Shown: piece after piece, positions 31,729-39,917 of the stretch | How positions within the stretch are numbered: the stretch's first letter is position 1 | Layout: every line of letters begins with the position of its first letter | DNA from: Phycisphaerae bacterium | GTDB lineage: Bacteria > Planctomycetota > Phycisphaerae > JAAYCJ01 | Assembly (NCBI GenBank): GCA_012729815.1 | Contig: JAAYCJ010000226.1 | Coordinates: 1 to 44,705 of the forward strand | Reading direction: 5' to 3' | DNA length: 44,705 nt | The notes under the pieces: model-generated | Databases searched by the model: none | The model's input: only the letters and a program-made list of their open reading frames with translations | What the model was told of the DNA's origin: nothing | Made by a program: the position numbers and the translations under genes

Positions 31729-32682
31729 CTAGACGCACAGGTCCGCCTTGCCGGCGCAGCCGAGGACGTCGATCTTGTGGGCCACGACCTTCTGGACCTC
31801 CTCGCGGGCCGGTCCGAGGTACTTGCGGGGGTCGAACTCGGCGGGTTTCTCGGAGAAGACCCGGCGGATGGCTGCGGTCAGGCCCAGGCGCAGGTCGGTG
31901 TCGATGTTGACCTTGCAGACGCCCAGCTTGGCCGCCTTGCTGATCGCCGCTTCGGGCACGCCCATCGCGTTGGGCATGTTGCCGCCGTACTTGTTGACCT
32001 CGTCGACGAGGTACTTCGGCACGGTGCTGCTGCCGTGCATGACCAGCGGGAAGCCGGGCAGACGGCGGGTCAGCTCTTCGAGCAGGTCGAAGGCCAGCTT
32101 GGGCTCCTTCTTGAACTTGTAGGCCCCATGGCTGGTGCCGCAGGCGACGGCGAGGCTGTCGCAGCCGGTCTTTTCGACGAATTCCACCGCCTGATCCGGA
32201 TCGGTCAGGAACTTGGCCAGATCTTCCTCGGACACGCCGACCACGTGCTCTTCGATGCCGCCGAGCCGTCCCAGTTCGGCCTCGACCGACACGTAGGGAT
32301 CGTGGCGGTGGGCGTAGTCGCAGACCTTCTTGGTCAGGGCGATGTTCTCTTCGAACGAGTGGTGCGAGCCGTCGATCATCACCGAGGTGTAACCCTCGTC
32401 GATGCACTCCTTGCACAGCTCGAAGGTGTCGCCGTGGTCGAGGTGGATCACGATCGGCAGGCCGGATTCGACGACCGCCACGTCGATCAGGGCCTTGAGG
32501 TACTTCATATTGGCGTACTGCCGAGCACCCTTGGAGATCTGGAGGATCAGCGGGGCGTTCTTTTCCGCACCGGCGTTGATAATGGCTTGGAGCAGTTCCA
32601 TGTTGTTGACGTTGAAGCCGCCGATGGCGAAGCCGCCGTCGTAGGCTGCCTTGAACATCTTTTTCGTGGCTACCAGGGGCAT
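31729..32682 (-). CDS. fba: Class II fructose-bisphosphate aldolase
   Basis: 317 residues, ATG 32682 preceded by AAAGGAG at optimal spacing. Class II aldolases use Zn2+ to cleave fructose 1,6-bisphosphate to dihydroxyacetone phosphate and glyceraldehyde 3-phosphate, or the reverse. Visible blocks: GGFNVNNMELLQAI, VIHLDHGDTFE (Zn ligand His and catalytic Asp), VSVEAELGRLGG, ACGTSHGAYKF (Zn His and phosphate site), LVMHGSSTVP (Zn His) and KVNIDTDLRLGLTAAIR. Complete and of normal length. The gene has a near-perfect promoter and may read through to tRNA-His, 98 bases downstream. Confidence 0.95.
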   Translation of the reverse strand: MPLVATKKMFKAAYDGGFAIGGFNVNNMELLQAIINAGAEKNAPLILQISKGARQYANMKYLKALIDVAVVESGLPIVIHLDHGDTFELCKECIDEGYTSVMIDGSHHSFEENIALTKKVCDYAHRHDPYVSVEAELGRLGGIEEHVVGVSEEDLAKFLTDPDQAVEFVEKTGCDSLAVACGTSHGAYKFKKEPKLAFDLLEELTRRLPGFPLVMHGSSTVPKYLVDEVNKYGGNMPNAMGVPEAAISKAAKLGVCKVNIDTDLRLGLTAAIRRVFSEKPAEFDPRKYLGPAREEVQKVVAHKIDVLGCAGKADLCV

Positions 32683-32804
32683 CGGTTACTCCTTTTGAGG
32701 TATTGTGCCGGGTGTTGGCTGTGTTTCCGTGTTTCCGCCGTTGTGCCGACCCGTGCTGCGCCGGTTTCCGGGAAACCAAGGTTTGCGCGGCACCAAAAGG
32801 GAGA

Positions 32805-32832
32805 ATTATACGAACTGGCCAATGCCTGTCAA
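32805..32832 (-). promoter_or_regulatory. Consensus promoter of fba
   Basis: Minus strand TTGACA (32827-32832), 16-bp spacer, TATAAT (32805-32810): both hexamers match the sigma70 consensus. The leader of about 115 bases includes a short hairpin GGTTTC / GAAACC at 32763-32777. Confidence 0.85.
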
Positions 32833-32875
32833 ACAGTTTTGGGCCCAAGACGCGGCGGAAAGTGAACCGGTTGCC

Positions 32876-34411
32876 CTAGTCGAAGCCTCCCCTGAGCGGG
32901 GTTTTGCGCTTTTTCTGGGGTTTGGCCGGTTCGGCGGCGGGTTGATCCGTCAGGTCGCCGGTGTAGTCGGGCATGGAGGAGAGCTGTTTGACCGACAGGG
33001 CGATCCGCCGGGCGTCCTCATCGACGCTGAGGACCTTGGCTTTGACGGTATCGCCGGTCTTGAGCACGTCGGTGACCGAGCGGACGCGGCCTTCGGTCAG
33101 TTCGCTGATATGGATGAGGCCTTCGACGCCGTTGGTCAGTTCGACGAAGGCTCCGAAATCGGTGGTGCGGGTGACGGCGCCTTGGACGACGGTGTTGACC
33201 GGCCAGCGGGCGGAGGCTCCGGTCCACGGGTCGTCGCCGACCTGTTTGACCGAGAGGCTCATCCGCTTGTTGGGGGCGTCGAGATTGAGCACGCGGGCCT
33301 GGATGATTTCGCCTTCGTGAAGGACCTCGCTGGGATGGCGAAGCCGGCGGTCGTAGGTGATCTCGCTGATCGGCAGGAGGGCCTCGATGCCCTCCTCGAC
33401 CTCGACGAAAGCGCCGAAATCGGCGAGCCGGGAGACGCGGCCGGTGACCACGGCGTTGACGGGCCACTTGGCCTCGGCCCCTTGCCACGGATCGGGCATG
33501 ACCTGCTTGAGGCCCAACGAGATTCGCCGCGCCTCGCGGTCGATCTTGAGGATCATCAGCTCGAGCTGCTGGCCCTGCTTGACCACCTCGCTGGGGTCGG
33601 CGACGTGCTTGTGGGCCATGTCGCGGACGTGGAGCAGGCCGTCGACGCCGCCGATATCGACGAAGGCCCCGTAGGGCATGATATTGCGGACGGTGCCGTG
33701 GACCACGCTGCCTTCGGTGAGGGTCTGGAAGGTCTGTTCGCGTTTCTCAGCGGCCTCTTCCTCGAGGACGGCGCGTCGCGAGACGACCAGGTTCTTTTCC
33801 GAGCGTTTGACCTCGGTGATGCGGCAGCGGACCTTCTGGTTGACGTAGGACGAGAGGTCGTCCTCGACCCGCCAGAGTTCGATCTGGCTGATGGGCATGA
33901 ACGCCCGGATGCCGTTGATGTTGAGTTCGAGACCGCCCTTGTTATGGCCGGTGACGCGGCCTTCGACGACCTGATCCTTGGCCACGCTGTCCCAGTCGGC
34001 CTCTTCGGCTGCGCCCGGGCGGGCCAGGAGCATCAGGCCTTCTTCCTCGTTGTAGCTGCGGATCACTACGTCGATCCATTCGCCGACCTTGGGCAGCGGG
34101 TCGTCGGCGTAGTGGCTGGCCGGCAGGAGGCCCTGGGTCTTGCCGCCGAAATCGACGAAGATATCGTCGCCGTGGATGGCGAGGACCTTGCCCTTGCGGG
34201 CGGCTTTGGAGCCTCGGGAGGCGGCCTCTTCGGCGTCCATCATGTCGAAGACGGTGGCCCCTCCAAAGGCCTCTTCGAGTTCCCGCTGGAGCTCGTCGTC
34301 GGTGTTTTCACCGGCTGCGCCGGTAAGGCGGCGCTGGTCGTCGGCGCTCATCTGGGGCTGGTTTTGGGGTGCCTGGTTTTCCCGCTCGAATGCGTTCTGT
34401 TCGCTGGTCAT
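32876..34411 (-). CDS. rpsA: 30S ribosomal protein S1
   Basis: 511 residues from ATG 34411 with GGAAGGA upstream; the longer open frame has no ribosome site. An acidic N-terminal extension of about 60 residues is followed by five S1 (OB-fold) repeats. The first two are divergent (KVLAIHGDDIFVDFGGKTQG and RVTGHNKGGLELNINGIRAFMP), as in ribosome-binding repeats. The next three are canonical (NIMPYGAFVDIGGVDGLLH, RLADFGAFVEVEEGIEALL, TTDFGAFVELTNGVEGLIH), each closing with a RRISL or RMSLS-type strand. S1 brings mRNA to the small subunit. The enterobacterial form has six repeats; forms with four or five are common elsewhere. Basic C-terminal tail KPQKKRKTP. Confidence 0.93.
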   Translation of the reverse strand: MTSEQNAFERENQAPQNQPQMSADDQRRLTGAAGENTDDELQRELEEAFGGATVFDMMDAEEAASRGSKAARKGKVLAIHGDDIFVDFGGKTQGLLPASHYADDPLPKVGEWIDVVIRSYNEEEGLMLLARPGAAEEADWDSVAKDQVVEGRVTGHNKGGLELNINGIRAFMPISQIELWRVEDDLSSYVNQKVRCRITEVKRSEKNLVVSRRAVLEEEAAEKREQTFQTLTEGSVVHGTVRNIMPYGAFVDIGGVDGLLHVRDMAHKHVADPSEVVKQGQQLELMILKIDREARRISLGLKQVMPDPWQGAEAKWPVNAVVTGRVSRLADFGAFVEVEEGIEALLPISEITYDRRLRHPSEVLHEGEIIQARVLNLDAPNKRMSLSVKQVGDDPWTGASARWPVNTVVQGAVTRTTDFGAFVELTNGVEGLIHISELTEGRVRSVTDVLKTGDTVKAKVLSVDEDARRIALSVKQLSSMPDYTGDLTDQPAAEPAKPQKKRKTPLRGGFD

Positions 34412-34532
34412 GCTTTTCCTTCCGAACCCTGTCAATCCACCATGACGGCGACGGGGGAAGCGTTCGGAGATCCACCGGTCGCGCGTTGCTGCACGTGGCC
34501 GGGGCCGCACAAGTCAAGCCCCGACGACGGGA

Positions 34533-34560
34533 ATTATACTCATAAGTTAACCGAAGGCAA
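34533..34560 (-). promoter_or_regulatory. Promoter of rpsA
   Basis: Minus strand TTGCCT (34555-34560), 16-bp spacer, TATAAT (34533-34538), giving a leader of about 115 bases. Divergent from the GH29-like gene. Confidence 0.75.
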
Positions 34561-34738
34561 CGGTTTGTCGGGGCCGGACGATGCATAAATGGCGGGGCGT
34601 CGGTGGGGCGGTGGACGGCGGTCGGTACGGCCGCCGGTGGCCGAGCGGGGGCTTGTCGGGGTCCGTTCGGCTGGATATGCTTGTCCGCCAGTGTTTTGGG
34701 CGGTCAGATCGACTGGGACTGTAAGTGGAGCGATGGCG

Positions 34739-35695
34739 ATGCCGGATACGACGTGGTTTGCCGAATGCGGGTGGGGAGCGTTCTGTCACTATTTGACGGG
34801 GCCGGAGACGACGGCGGCCGAGTGGAACCGCCGGGTGGAGTCGTTCGACGTGGGCCGGCTGGCTGAGCAATTGGTGGAGGCGGGGGCGAGGTTCTTTTTC
34901 ATTACCTTAGGGCAGGGGTCCGGGCACTACTGTGCGCCGAACGAGACGTACGACGAAATCACCGGCATTCGGCCGAGCAAATGTTCGCAGCGGGACCTGG
35001 TGAGCGATCTGTACGAGTCGCTGAGCCGCGAGGGGATCGAACTTCTGGCCTATGTGCCGGCGGACGGGTCGTGGGCGGACCATGAGGCCCGCAAGGGGCT
35101 GAAGATGCCGGTACACTGGAGCGACGGCGTGAAGCACGAGTGGCACAATCCGGAGGACTGGAAGAAGTTTCGCCAGCCGGAGTTTCAGAGCCGCTGGGAA
35201 CAGGTGTGTGCGGACTGGTCGCGGCGGTTCGGCGGCAAGGTCCGCGGCTGGTGGGTCGATGGGGCGTACGCCCAGCCGCAGCGGTACCCGGAAGACGAGC
35301 CGCCGAATTTCGCGACCTTTGCCGCCGCCCTTCGGGCGGGCAATCCGGAGGCGATCGTGGCGTTCAATCCGGGCGTCATGACGCCGGTGATTCACTACAC
35401 CGAGCACGAGGATTATACCGCTGGTGAGATTTCCGATGCGCTGCCGGAGTGTCCCGGCCCGTTCGTCGAAGGGCCGACCGGCCACAAGGACCGCTACCAT
35501 ATCCTCTCGTACCTGGGCAAGTTCTGGGGCAGCGGCGAGCCGCGTTTCCCGGACGCCCTGGTTGGCGGCTATACGCGACACGTGGTCGAGAAGGGCGGCG
35601 TCGTGAGTTGGGACGTGCCGATTTCCGGGGACGGGGTGATTCCGGCTGCGTTTCGGAGCCAGCTCAAGGCGATCGGGCAGTACGTGGGGAAGTGA
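34739..35695 (+). CDS. GH29-like (alpha-L-fucosidase-type) TIM-barrel protein
   Basis: 318 residues. I prefer ATG 34739 (GGAG eight bases before); ATG 34733 is the alternative, and the longer frame upstream is shadow. It opens TTWFAECGWGAFCHYLTG, comparable to the WF---GFGMFIHWG motif of GH29, then ARFFFITLGQGSGHYCAP, PSKCSQRDLVSDLYES and KVRGWWVDGAYAQPQRYP, where the Asp in WWVDG fits the GH29 nucleophile. The C-terminal beta-sandwich of full fucosidases is missing, and residues of the fucose pocket differ (His-Trp replaced by His-Tyr), so the true substrate may not be fucose. No signal peptide. Confidence 0.72.
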   Translation: MPDTTWFAECGWGAFCHYLTGPETTAAEWNRRVESFDVGRLAEQLVEAGARFFFITLGQGSGHYCAPNETYDEITGIRPSKCSQRDLVSDLYESLSREGIELLAYVPADGSWADHEARKGLKMPVHWSDGVKHEWHNPEDWKKFRQPEFQSRWEQVCADWSRRFGGKVRGWWVDGAYAQPQRYPEDEPPNFATFAAALRAGNPEAIVAFNPGVMTPVIHYTEHEDYTAGEISDALPECPGPFVEGPTGHKDRYHILSYLGKFWGSGEPRFPDALVGGYTRHVVEKGGVVSWDVPISGDGVIPAAFRSQLKAIGQYVGK

Positions 35696-35705
35696 AGAAT
35701 TCAGT

Positions 35706-35721
35706 ATTCAGAACTCAGAAT
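35706..35721 (+). repeat. Dispersed 7-bp-based repeat, copy 1
   Basis: The 16-mer ATTCAGAACTCAGAAT lies directly after the GH29-like gene, preceded by another heptad unit (ATTCAGT at 35699-35705). An identical 16-mer is at 38997-39012, again just after a stop codon. Confidence 0.75.
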
Positions 35722-35835
35722 TTGGAGAGCCCATCGCAGAGCGGCCCCAAGCCACTCGGAGTGATAAGGATTGACAGGCGATTCAGTGAGGCGTATTCTA
35801 AAGCTTGTACGGCGGCGATTCGGCTGGGAGGTTCG

Positions 35836-36036
35836 ATGTCAGATTTGGTAAGCCATGATCGGAACGAGGAGACGATCGAAGCCAAGGCGCGTTGGTTTCA
35901 ATCGCTGCCGATGGAACAGCGTATGGAACTGCTGTGCATGTTCACCGATCTGGCGTTGTCGGTGAACCCGGACGTACAGGATCGCGACGATGCTCAACCG
36001 GCTTCAGGACGTATTCAGGTGCTTTCAGGAGCATGA
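35836..36036 (+). CDS. Small protein overlapping a nucleotidyltransferase gene (66 aa)
   Basis: ATG 35836 with GGGAGG four bases before it. Reads MSDLVSHDRNEETIEAKARW, then FQSLPMEQRMELLCMFTDL and LSVNPDVQDRDDAQP, ending GRIQVLSGA. Acidic and helical, with no transmembrane segment. I recall similar short proteins preceding nucleotidyltransferase genes in other bacteria, which suggests a conserved two-gene module, but I cannot name the family. The 3' end overlaps the next gene by 47 bases in another frame, a sign of co-translation. It may be an antitoxin or accessory factor. Confidence 0.6.
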   Translation: MSDLVSHDRNEETIEAKARWFQSLPMEQRMELLCMFTDLALSVNPDVQDRDDAQPASGRIQVLSGA

Positions 36037-36451
36037 GGTCAGGTACGTGGTGATCGGAGGGATCGCCGCCATTCTGCACGGGGTTCCTCGCGCGACCTTT
36101 GATCTGGACCTTCTGATTGACCCCACCTCCGATAATGCAGCCCGGCTGTTGAAAGCCCTCCTCGATGCCGGTATGGCGACGGCTTCGATGACAACGGCGG
36201 AGGAACTCCTGGCAAACGAGATTACCGTATTCAAAGATCGAATGCGGATTGATGTGCAGACTTCCACGCCGGGGGTGAATTTCGAAGATGCCTGGCGACG
36301 TCGAGAGAAACTGTCGTACCAGGGACAGGCCTTCTATGTTCTGTCGAGAAGGGACCTCATTGCTTCCAAGCGCGCGGCTGCGCGGAAAGTAGATCTGGAG
36401 GATGTCCGGCTCTTGGAGCTACGGGACCCGGATCGGAAGAAGGATGATTAG
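35990..36451 (+). CDS. AbiEii-like minimal nucleotidyltransferase
   Basis: 153 residues from ATG 35990, with AGGA about eight bases before it. VRYVVIGGIAAILHGVPRATFDLDLLID (residues 17-44) is the GG-x9-D-x-D signature of the polymerase-beta-type nucleotidyltransferase superfamily, as in AbiEii toxins and DUF-type relatives; RMRIDVQT carries the third acidic residue. The C-terminus YVLSRRDLIASKRAAARKVDLEDV, with a Lys/Arg-rich helix, is also typical of AbiEii-like domains. It overlaps the 66-aa gene, so the pair may form a toxin-antitoxin or modifying unit; a housekeeping nucleotidyltransferase role is also possible. Confidence 0.75.
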   Translation: MLNRLQDVFRCFQEHEVRYVVIGGIAAILHGVPRATFDLDLLIDPTSDNAARLLKALLDAGMATASMTTAEELLANEITVFKDRMRIDVQTSTPGVNFEDAWRRREKLSYQGQAFYVLSRRDLIASKRAAARKVDLEDVRLLELRDPDRKKDD

Positions 36452-36567
36452 TCGCTGAAGGCCTCCGGGGCGGTCGACCGTTCGTGATTTCTGAGACAGC
36501 CAGAGGTTGTCTGGCGGGTTGTGATCGGGCAGCGTCGGCGAAGCGATAGGCGAAGGAAAACCTCGTG

Positions 36568-37692
36568 ATGGATGTTTTTGGGGTAGCCGAGTTGCTGGTG
36601 GACCATGCGGTCCGGCAATGCGAGCAAGAGATCGATCTTGTCGGTTACTATGGATCGCATGCCCGAGGTGACGCACGGGACGATTCGGACTTGGACATCT
36701 TCTACATTCCCTCCGACGGCATGAACCCGCCGGCGGGTCGGACGTTCCTGCTCGACGGCCGGCTTTTTGATTTCTGGGCGATCACGTGGGATACGATGGA
36801 GGGCTTCGCGACCGGTCGGATTCGCGGCTGGGCGTTTGCGCCGGCTTTGGTTCATCAGGCGAAGGCGCTCTACGCCAGAACGCCGCGGTCGGTCGAGCGA
36901 TTGAACGCGTTGAAGCAGATGGTTCTCGATCTGCAGAAGCCCGAAGCCCGGCTGAAGATGGTCCGGCGGGCCATGCAGGCGTTGACCAGCGTTCTTGCTC
37001 ACGCGGCGGTTCTTCGGATCGCCGCGGCCAACGGAAACGCCACCGATGCGCGATGCGCCGGATGGCGGGTTGTCTGTGGCGTCGTGGAGTGTCTGGCCCT
37101 GGCCAATCAGGTGTTTTTCGAACGCGGGCTGGGAAAGGCTCTCAATGAGCTTGACAAGCTCGAACGCCGGCCGGACGGGATCGGGCAATTGATCGCGACG
37201 GTTACCACGGCGGACAATGCCGATGACGTGCTCGCGGCGGGCGAGCGGCTGGCGATGGCGACGCGCGAGGTCCTGCTGGCGATTTACCGCGAGATACCGT
37301 CGGACGCGCCGAGCCCGGATCGTTTTCGGCAGGCGTATCCAGAACTGCGGGACATGGTGAGCAAACTGCTGGCGGCGTGTCGGCGCGGCGACCGTATCGC
37401 CGCCAGCGCCGAAGCATGGCTTCTGCAGTCGGAGGTGGTGGCGATGCTGTGCCGGACGGCTGTGGGTCTGGGCGGCAGCGGCGTGGAGCTGTATTCCGAG
37501 TGTGCCTCGGCGTATCGCGAGCATGGGCTGCCGGACCTTGTGGCGCTCGTTTCAGGCGACCTGGATGAGCTGGCCCGGCAGGCCGGCATCCTCGACCAGA
37601 CGCTTCGGCGATTCTTCAGGGATCAGTCCGTGGACCTGTGCGAATTCGCCTCGCTTGACGATCTTCGAGAAGCCCTGAAAGCTCATCCGTGA
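36568..37692 (+). CDS. Nucleotidyltransferase with long helical C-terminal domain
   Basis: 374 residues from ATG 36568 (AAGGA ten bases before); a GTG one codon upstream is also possible. [20 protein letters not shown] (residues 26-45) is the GS-x-ARG--R-DSD-D motif of MNT/kanamycin-nucleotidyltransferase-like enzymes, with the paired Asp that bind Mg2+. The remaining 300 or so residues are almost entirely helical and of unknown family, possibly HEPN- or four-helix-like, as in aminoglycoside and lincosamide nucleotidyltransferases. It follows the smaller nucleotidyltransferase by 116 bases on the same strand; the sequences are not alike apart from the fold. Substrate unknown. Confidence 0.75.
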   Translation: MDVFGVAELLVDHAVRQCEQEIDLVGYYGSHARGDARDDSDLDIFYIPSDGMNPPAGRTFLLDGRLFDFWAITWDTMEGFATGRIRGWAFAPALVHQAKALYARTPRSVERLNALKQMVLDLQKPEARLKMVRRAMQALTSVLAHAAVLRIAAANGNATDARCAGWRVVCGVVECLALANQVFFERGLGKALNELDKLERRPDGIGQLIATVTTADNADDVLAAGERLAMATREVLLAIYREIPSDAPSPDRFRQAYPELRDMVSKLLAACRRGDRIAASAEAWLLQSEVVAMLCRTAVGLGGSGVELYSECASAYREHGLPDLVALVSGDLDELARQAGILDQTLRRFFRDQSVDLCEFASLDDLREALKAHP

Positions 37693-37697
37693 GGCGG

Positions 37698-37726
37698 TTG
37701 CGTTGAGGGGGTTGTGCGGGTACACT
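37698..37726 (+). promoter_or_regulatory. Possible promoter of the phosphoglycerate mutase gene
   Basis: TTGCGT (37698-37703), 17-bp spacer, TACACT (37721-37726), about 50 bases before the start codon. Confidence 0.35.
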
Positions 37727-37778
37727 GCCTGTCTTGTGATCGATTACACGCACGCTGTACGGATAAGGAGGCATACTG

Positions 37779-38987
37779 ATGGCCAAGGCTTTGTTTGTGG
37801 TGCTGGATGGGCTTGGGGATCGGGGGGCCAAGACGCCGCTGTCGGAGGCAAAGACGCCGAATTTGGATAAGCTGACGCCGAGTGCGTCGTTGGGCTTGAT
37901 GTATACGCTGGGACCGGGGCAGATTCCGGGTTCGGACACCGCTCACCTGGCTTTGTTCGGCTACGACCCGCACAAGTACTATCCCGGCCGCGGACCGTTC
38001 GAGGCGCTGGGCGCGGGCATGGAACTGAGGACGGGCGACGTTTCGTTCCGGGTGAACCTGTGCACGCTCGATGAGAAGGGGACTATCGTCGATCGCCGGG
38101 CGGGTCGGGCTGCGTATGGTCTGGACAAGATCTTCCAGACGCTGGACGGGACGAAGATCGGCGACGTGACGGTGCGGATGGTGCATACGGTGGAGCATCG
38201 CGGGGCGGGCGTGCTGTCGGGACCGGGGCTTTCGGCGGCGGTGAGCAACACCGATCCGCACGAGACGGGCCAGCCGGTGGCCGAGGCCAAGCCGCTGGAC
38301 AGCTCGGCGGAGGCCAGGAAGACGGCCAAGGCCCTCAACGATTTCACGGCCAAGGCCAGAGAGCTTCTGGCGGACCATCCGGTGAACCTGGAGCGGAAGG
38401 AAAAAGGCCTGAAGCCCGCGAACATGGCGGTGCTTCGCGGACCGGGGCTCTATCAGCAGGTGCCCAGCCTGGTCGATCGGTTCGGCCTCAAGGCGGTCTG
38501 CGTGGCCGGCGGCGCGCTGTACAAGGGCGTGGCGTCGTACGTGGGCATGAAGGTGCTGGACGTGGCGGGGGCGACGGGCACGACCGAGACGGACCTGAAG
38601 GCCAAGGCCCAGGCGGCGGTGAAGGCCAGGGACGAGGCCGATTTGATCTTCGTGCACATCAAGGGCACCGACGCGGGCGGCCACGACGGCAACTTCGAGG
38701 TCAAGCGGAAGATGATCGAGCGGGTGGACGCTGAGTTCCTGCCGGGCGTGCTGGGGCAGTTCGATGTGGTTGTGCTGACCGGCGATCACAGCACGCCGGT
38801 GGCGGCCAAGCGTCACACGGCGGATGCTCCGCCGGTGCTGTTCTGGAGCGAGACGTGCCGTCCGGACGGGGCCAAGCGCTTTACGGAACTGGCGGCTGGG
38901 CACGGCTGCCTTGGCCAGTTCACCGGGACGGAGCTGATGCACTTCATCCTGGACTACATCGACAAGGGGCACATGTTCGGGGAGTAG
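37779..38987 (+). CDS. apgM: 2,3-bisphosphoglycerate-independent phosphoglycerate mutase, archaeal (ApgM) type
   Basis: 402 residues, ATG 37779 with AAGGAGG eight bases before. Interconverts 3- and 2-phosphoglycerate in glycolysis/gluconeogenesis. It belongs to the alkaline phosphatase superfamily: FVVLDGLGDRG (first metal Asp), TPNLDKL, GSDTAHLALFGYDP with the catalytic Ser, RGPFEALGAGM, VNLCTLDEKGTIVDRRAGR, FVHIKGTDAGGHDGN and VVLTGDHSTPV (second metal Asp/His pair). The length of about 400 fits ApgM rather than the 510-residue GpmI of most bacteria. Complete, no damage. Confidence 0.92.
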   Translation: MAKALFVVLDGLGDRGAKTPLSEAKTPNLDKLTPSASLGLMYTLGPGQIPGSDTAHLALFGYDPHKYYPGRGPFEALGAGMELRTGDVSFRVNLCTLDEKGTIVDRRAGRAAYGLDKIFQTLDGTKIGDVTVRMVHTVEHRGAGVLSGPGLSAAVSNTDPHETGQPVAEAKPLDSSAEARKTAKALNDFTAKARELLADHPVNLERKEKGLKPANMAVLRGPGLYQQVPSLVDRFGLKAVCVAGGALYKGVASYVGMKVLDVAGATGTTETDLKAKAQAAVKARDEADLIFVHIKGTDAGGHDGNFEVKRKMIERVDAEFLPGVLGQFDVVVLTGDHSTPVAAKRHTADAPPVLFWSETCRPDGAKRFTELAAGHGCLGQFTGTELMHFILDYIDKGHMFGE

Positions 38988-38996
38988 GAAGAGAGA

Positions 38997-39012
38997 ATTC
39001 AGAACTCAGAAT
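38997..39012 (+). repeat. Dispersed 7-bp-based repeat, copy 2
   Basis: ATTCAGAACTCAGAAT, identical over 16 bases to 35706-35721, ten bases after the phosphoglycerate mutase stop. Same orientation and same position relative to a gene end as copy 1. Confidence 0.75.
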
Positions 39013-39067
39013 GCAGCGTGGATGTTGTTCGCCGCTTGGCGTACCTGCGCAAGGCGGCGGCGTCGGC

Positions 39068-39610
39068 TCAGAGGTCTTCCGGATCGACCGCGGTCCAGCT
39101 TGTGCGGTAATCGCCGGCTTGGTCCCTGTAGAAGCGGATGAGGATGACCTGCTCGTAGGTGGGCGAGTCCTCGGCGTCGCCGAACGCGATGACGGGCGAG
39201 TTGATGCTTCGGCCGGCATTCTGGAGGTCGGACCATTTGCCGAATGCGGCTTGGTCGGAGCCGATGGTCTTGGTTTCGGAGCAGTTGAGCGTCAGTTCGA
39301 CCGTGGTGTTCGGATCGATCACGGTCGCCCCGTCGAAGTTGGCGTAAATGTTGCTGTCGACAAAGAGTTGCTCAGCGGACAGGACGTACTGGCTGACGTA
39401 GAGGTGGGGGTCGAGTTCGAGGTTTGTCTCGTTGATCAGATAGACGGTCAGGGTGGTAGGCTGTGGGTTGGCGTTGGGGTCGACCGCGTTCGGATCGTTG
39501 GCGTTCGGGTCGAGGGGGTCAATGGTGATGGTGCATCCGGCGACGGTCAGGGCGAGCAGGAGGCTGCCCAGGACGACGGAAAACCGCTTTGCGGTGGTGT
39601 TATCGAGCAT
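39068..39610 (-). CDS. Lipoprotein with DPN linker
   Basis: 180 residues from ATG 39610, with GGAGG nine bases before; the upstream codons in frame are untranslated leader. Signal peptide FSVVLGSLLLALTVAGC with lipobox LTVAGC at about residues 22-27, so lipid-anchored. The linker DPLDPNANDPNAVDPNANPQ echoes the linker in the 23272 protein. The remaining 130 residues are a beta-rich soluble domain (TLTVYLINETNLELDPHLYV, DPNTTVELTLNCSET) ending in a Trp/Asp-rich tail. Family not recognised. Likely surface or periplasmic. Confidence 0.75.
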   Translation of the reverse strand: MLDNTTAKRFSVVLGSLLLALTVAGCTITIDPLDPNANDPNAVDPNANPQPTTLTVYLINETNLELDPHLYVSQYVLSAEQLFVDSNIYANFDGATVIDPNTTVELTLNCSETKTIGSDQAAFGKWSDLQNAGRSINSPVIAFGDAEDSPTYEQVILIRFYRDQAGDYRTSWTAVDPEDL

Positions 39611-39831
39611 ATTATCGGACCTCCGTGACAAGTCGATGGCATTGAATCGCTCAGGGGCCGCTGTCGCCTATCGACGTATATTATCGGCCGCGGGGGATCG
39701 ATGACAACTGCTTTTCTTGGCGGGAGTTGCCGTGTTGGGCCACGGTCGGGCGGCGGAAAGGCCGTTGGCGAGCGAAGGTCGTTGGGGGACGTAAGCTTCG
39801 GTGAAACAGCGAATTAGGGGCATTTTTCCGC

Positions 39832-39860
39832 TTGCGGAAGACGGCGCGGGTCGGTAGGAT
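39832..39860 (+). promoter_or_regulatory. Possible promoter of the beta-propeller lipoprotein
   Basis: TTGCGG (39832-39837), 17-bp spacer, TAGGAT (39855-39860), about 55 bases before ATG 39918. Confidence 0.35.
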
Positions 39861-39917
39861 ACGATCAGGCCAACCTAAGCACGTTCCGCAACGTCCAGGC
39901 CCATGGAGGTTACGGTA

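Noticed and set aside
32705-34588. 627-codon plus-strand frame
   Set aside because: Antisense of rpsA; composition Asp/Gly/Val-rich; S1 repeats are unmistakable on the other strand.
36448-37524. Minus-strand 358-codon frame
   Set aside because: Antisense of the nucleotidyltransferase; low-quality composition and no start signal.
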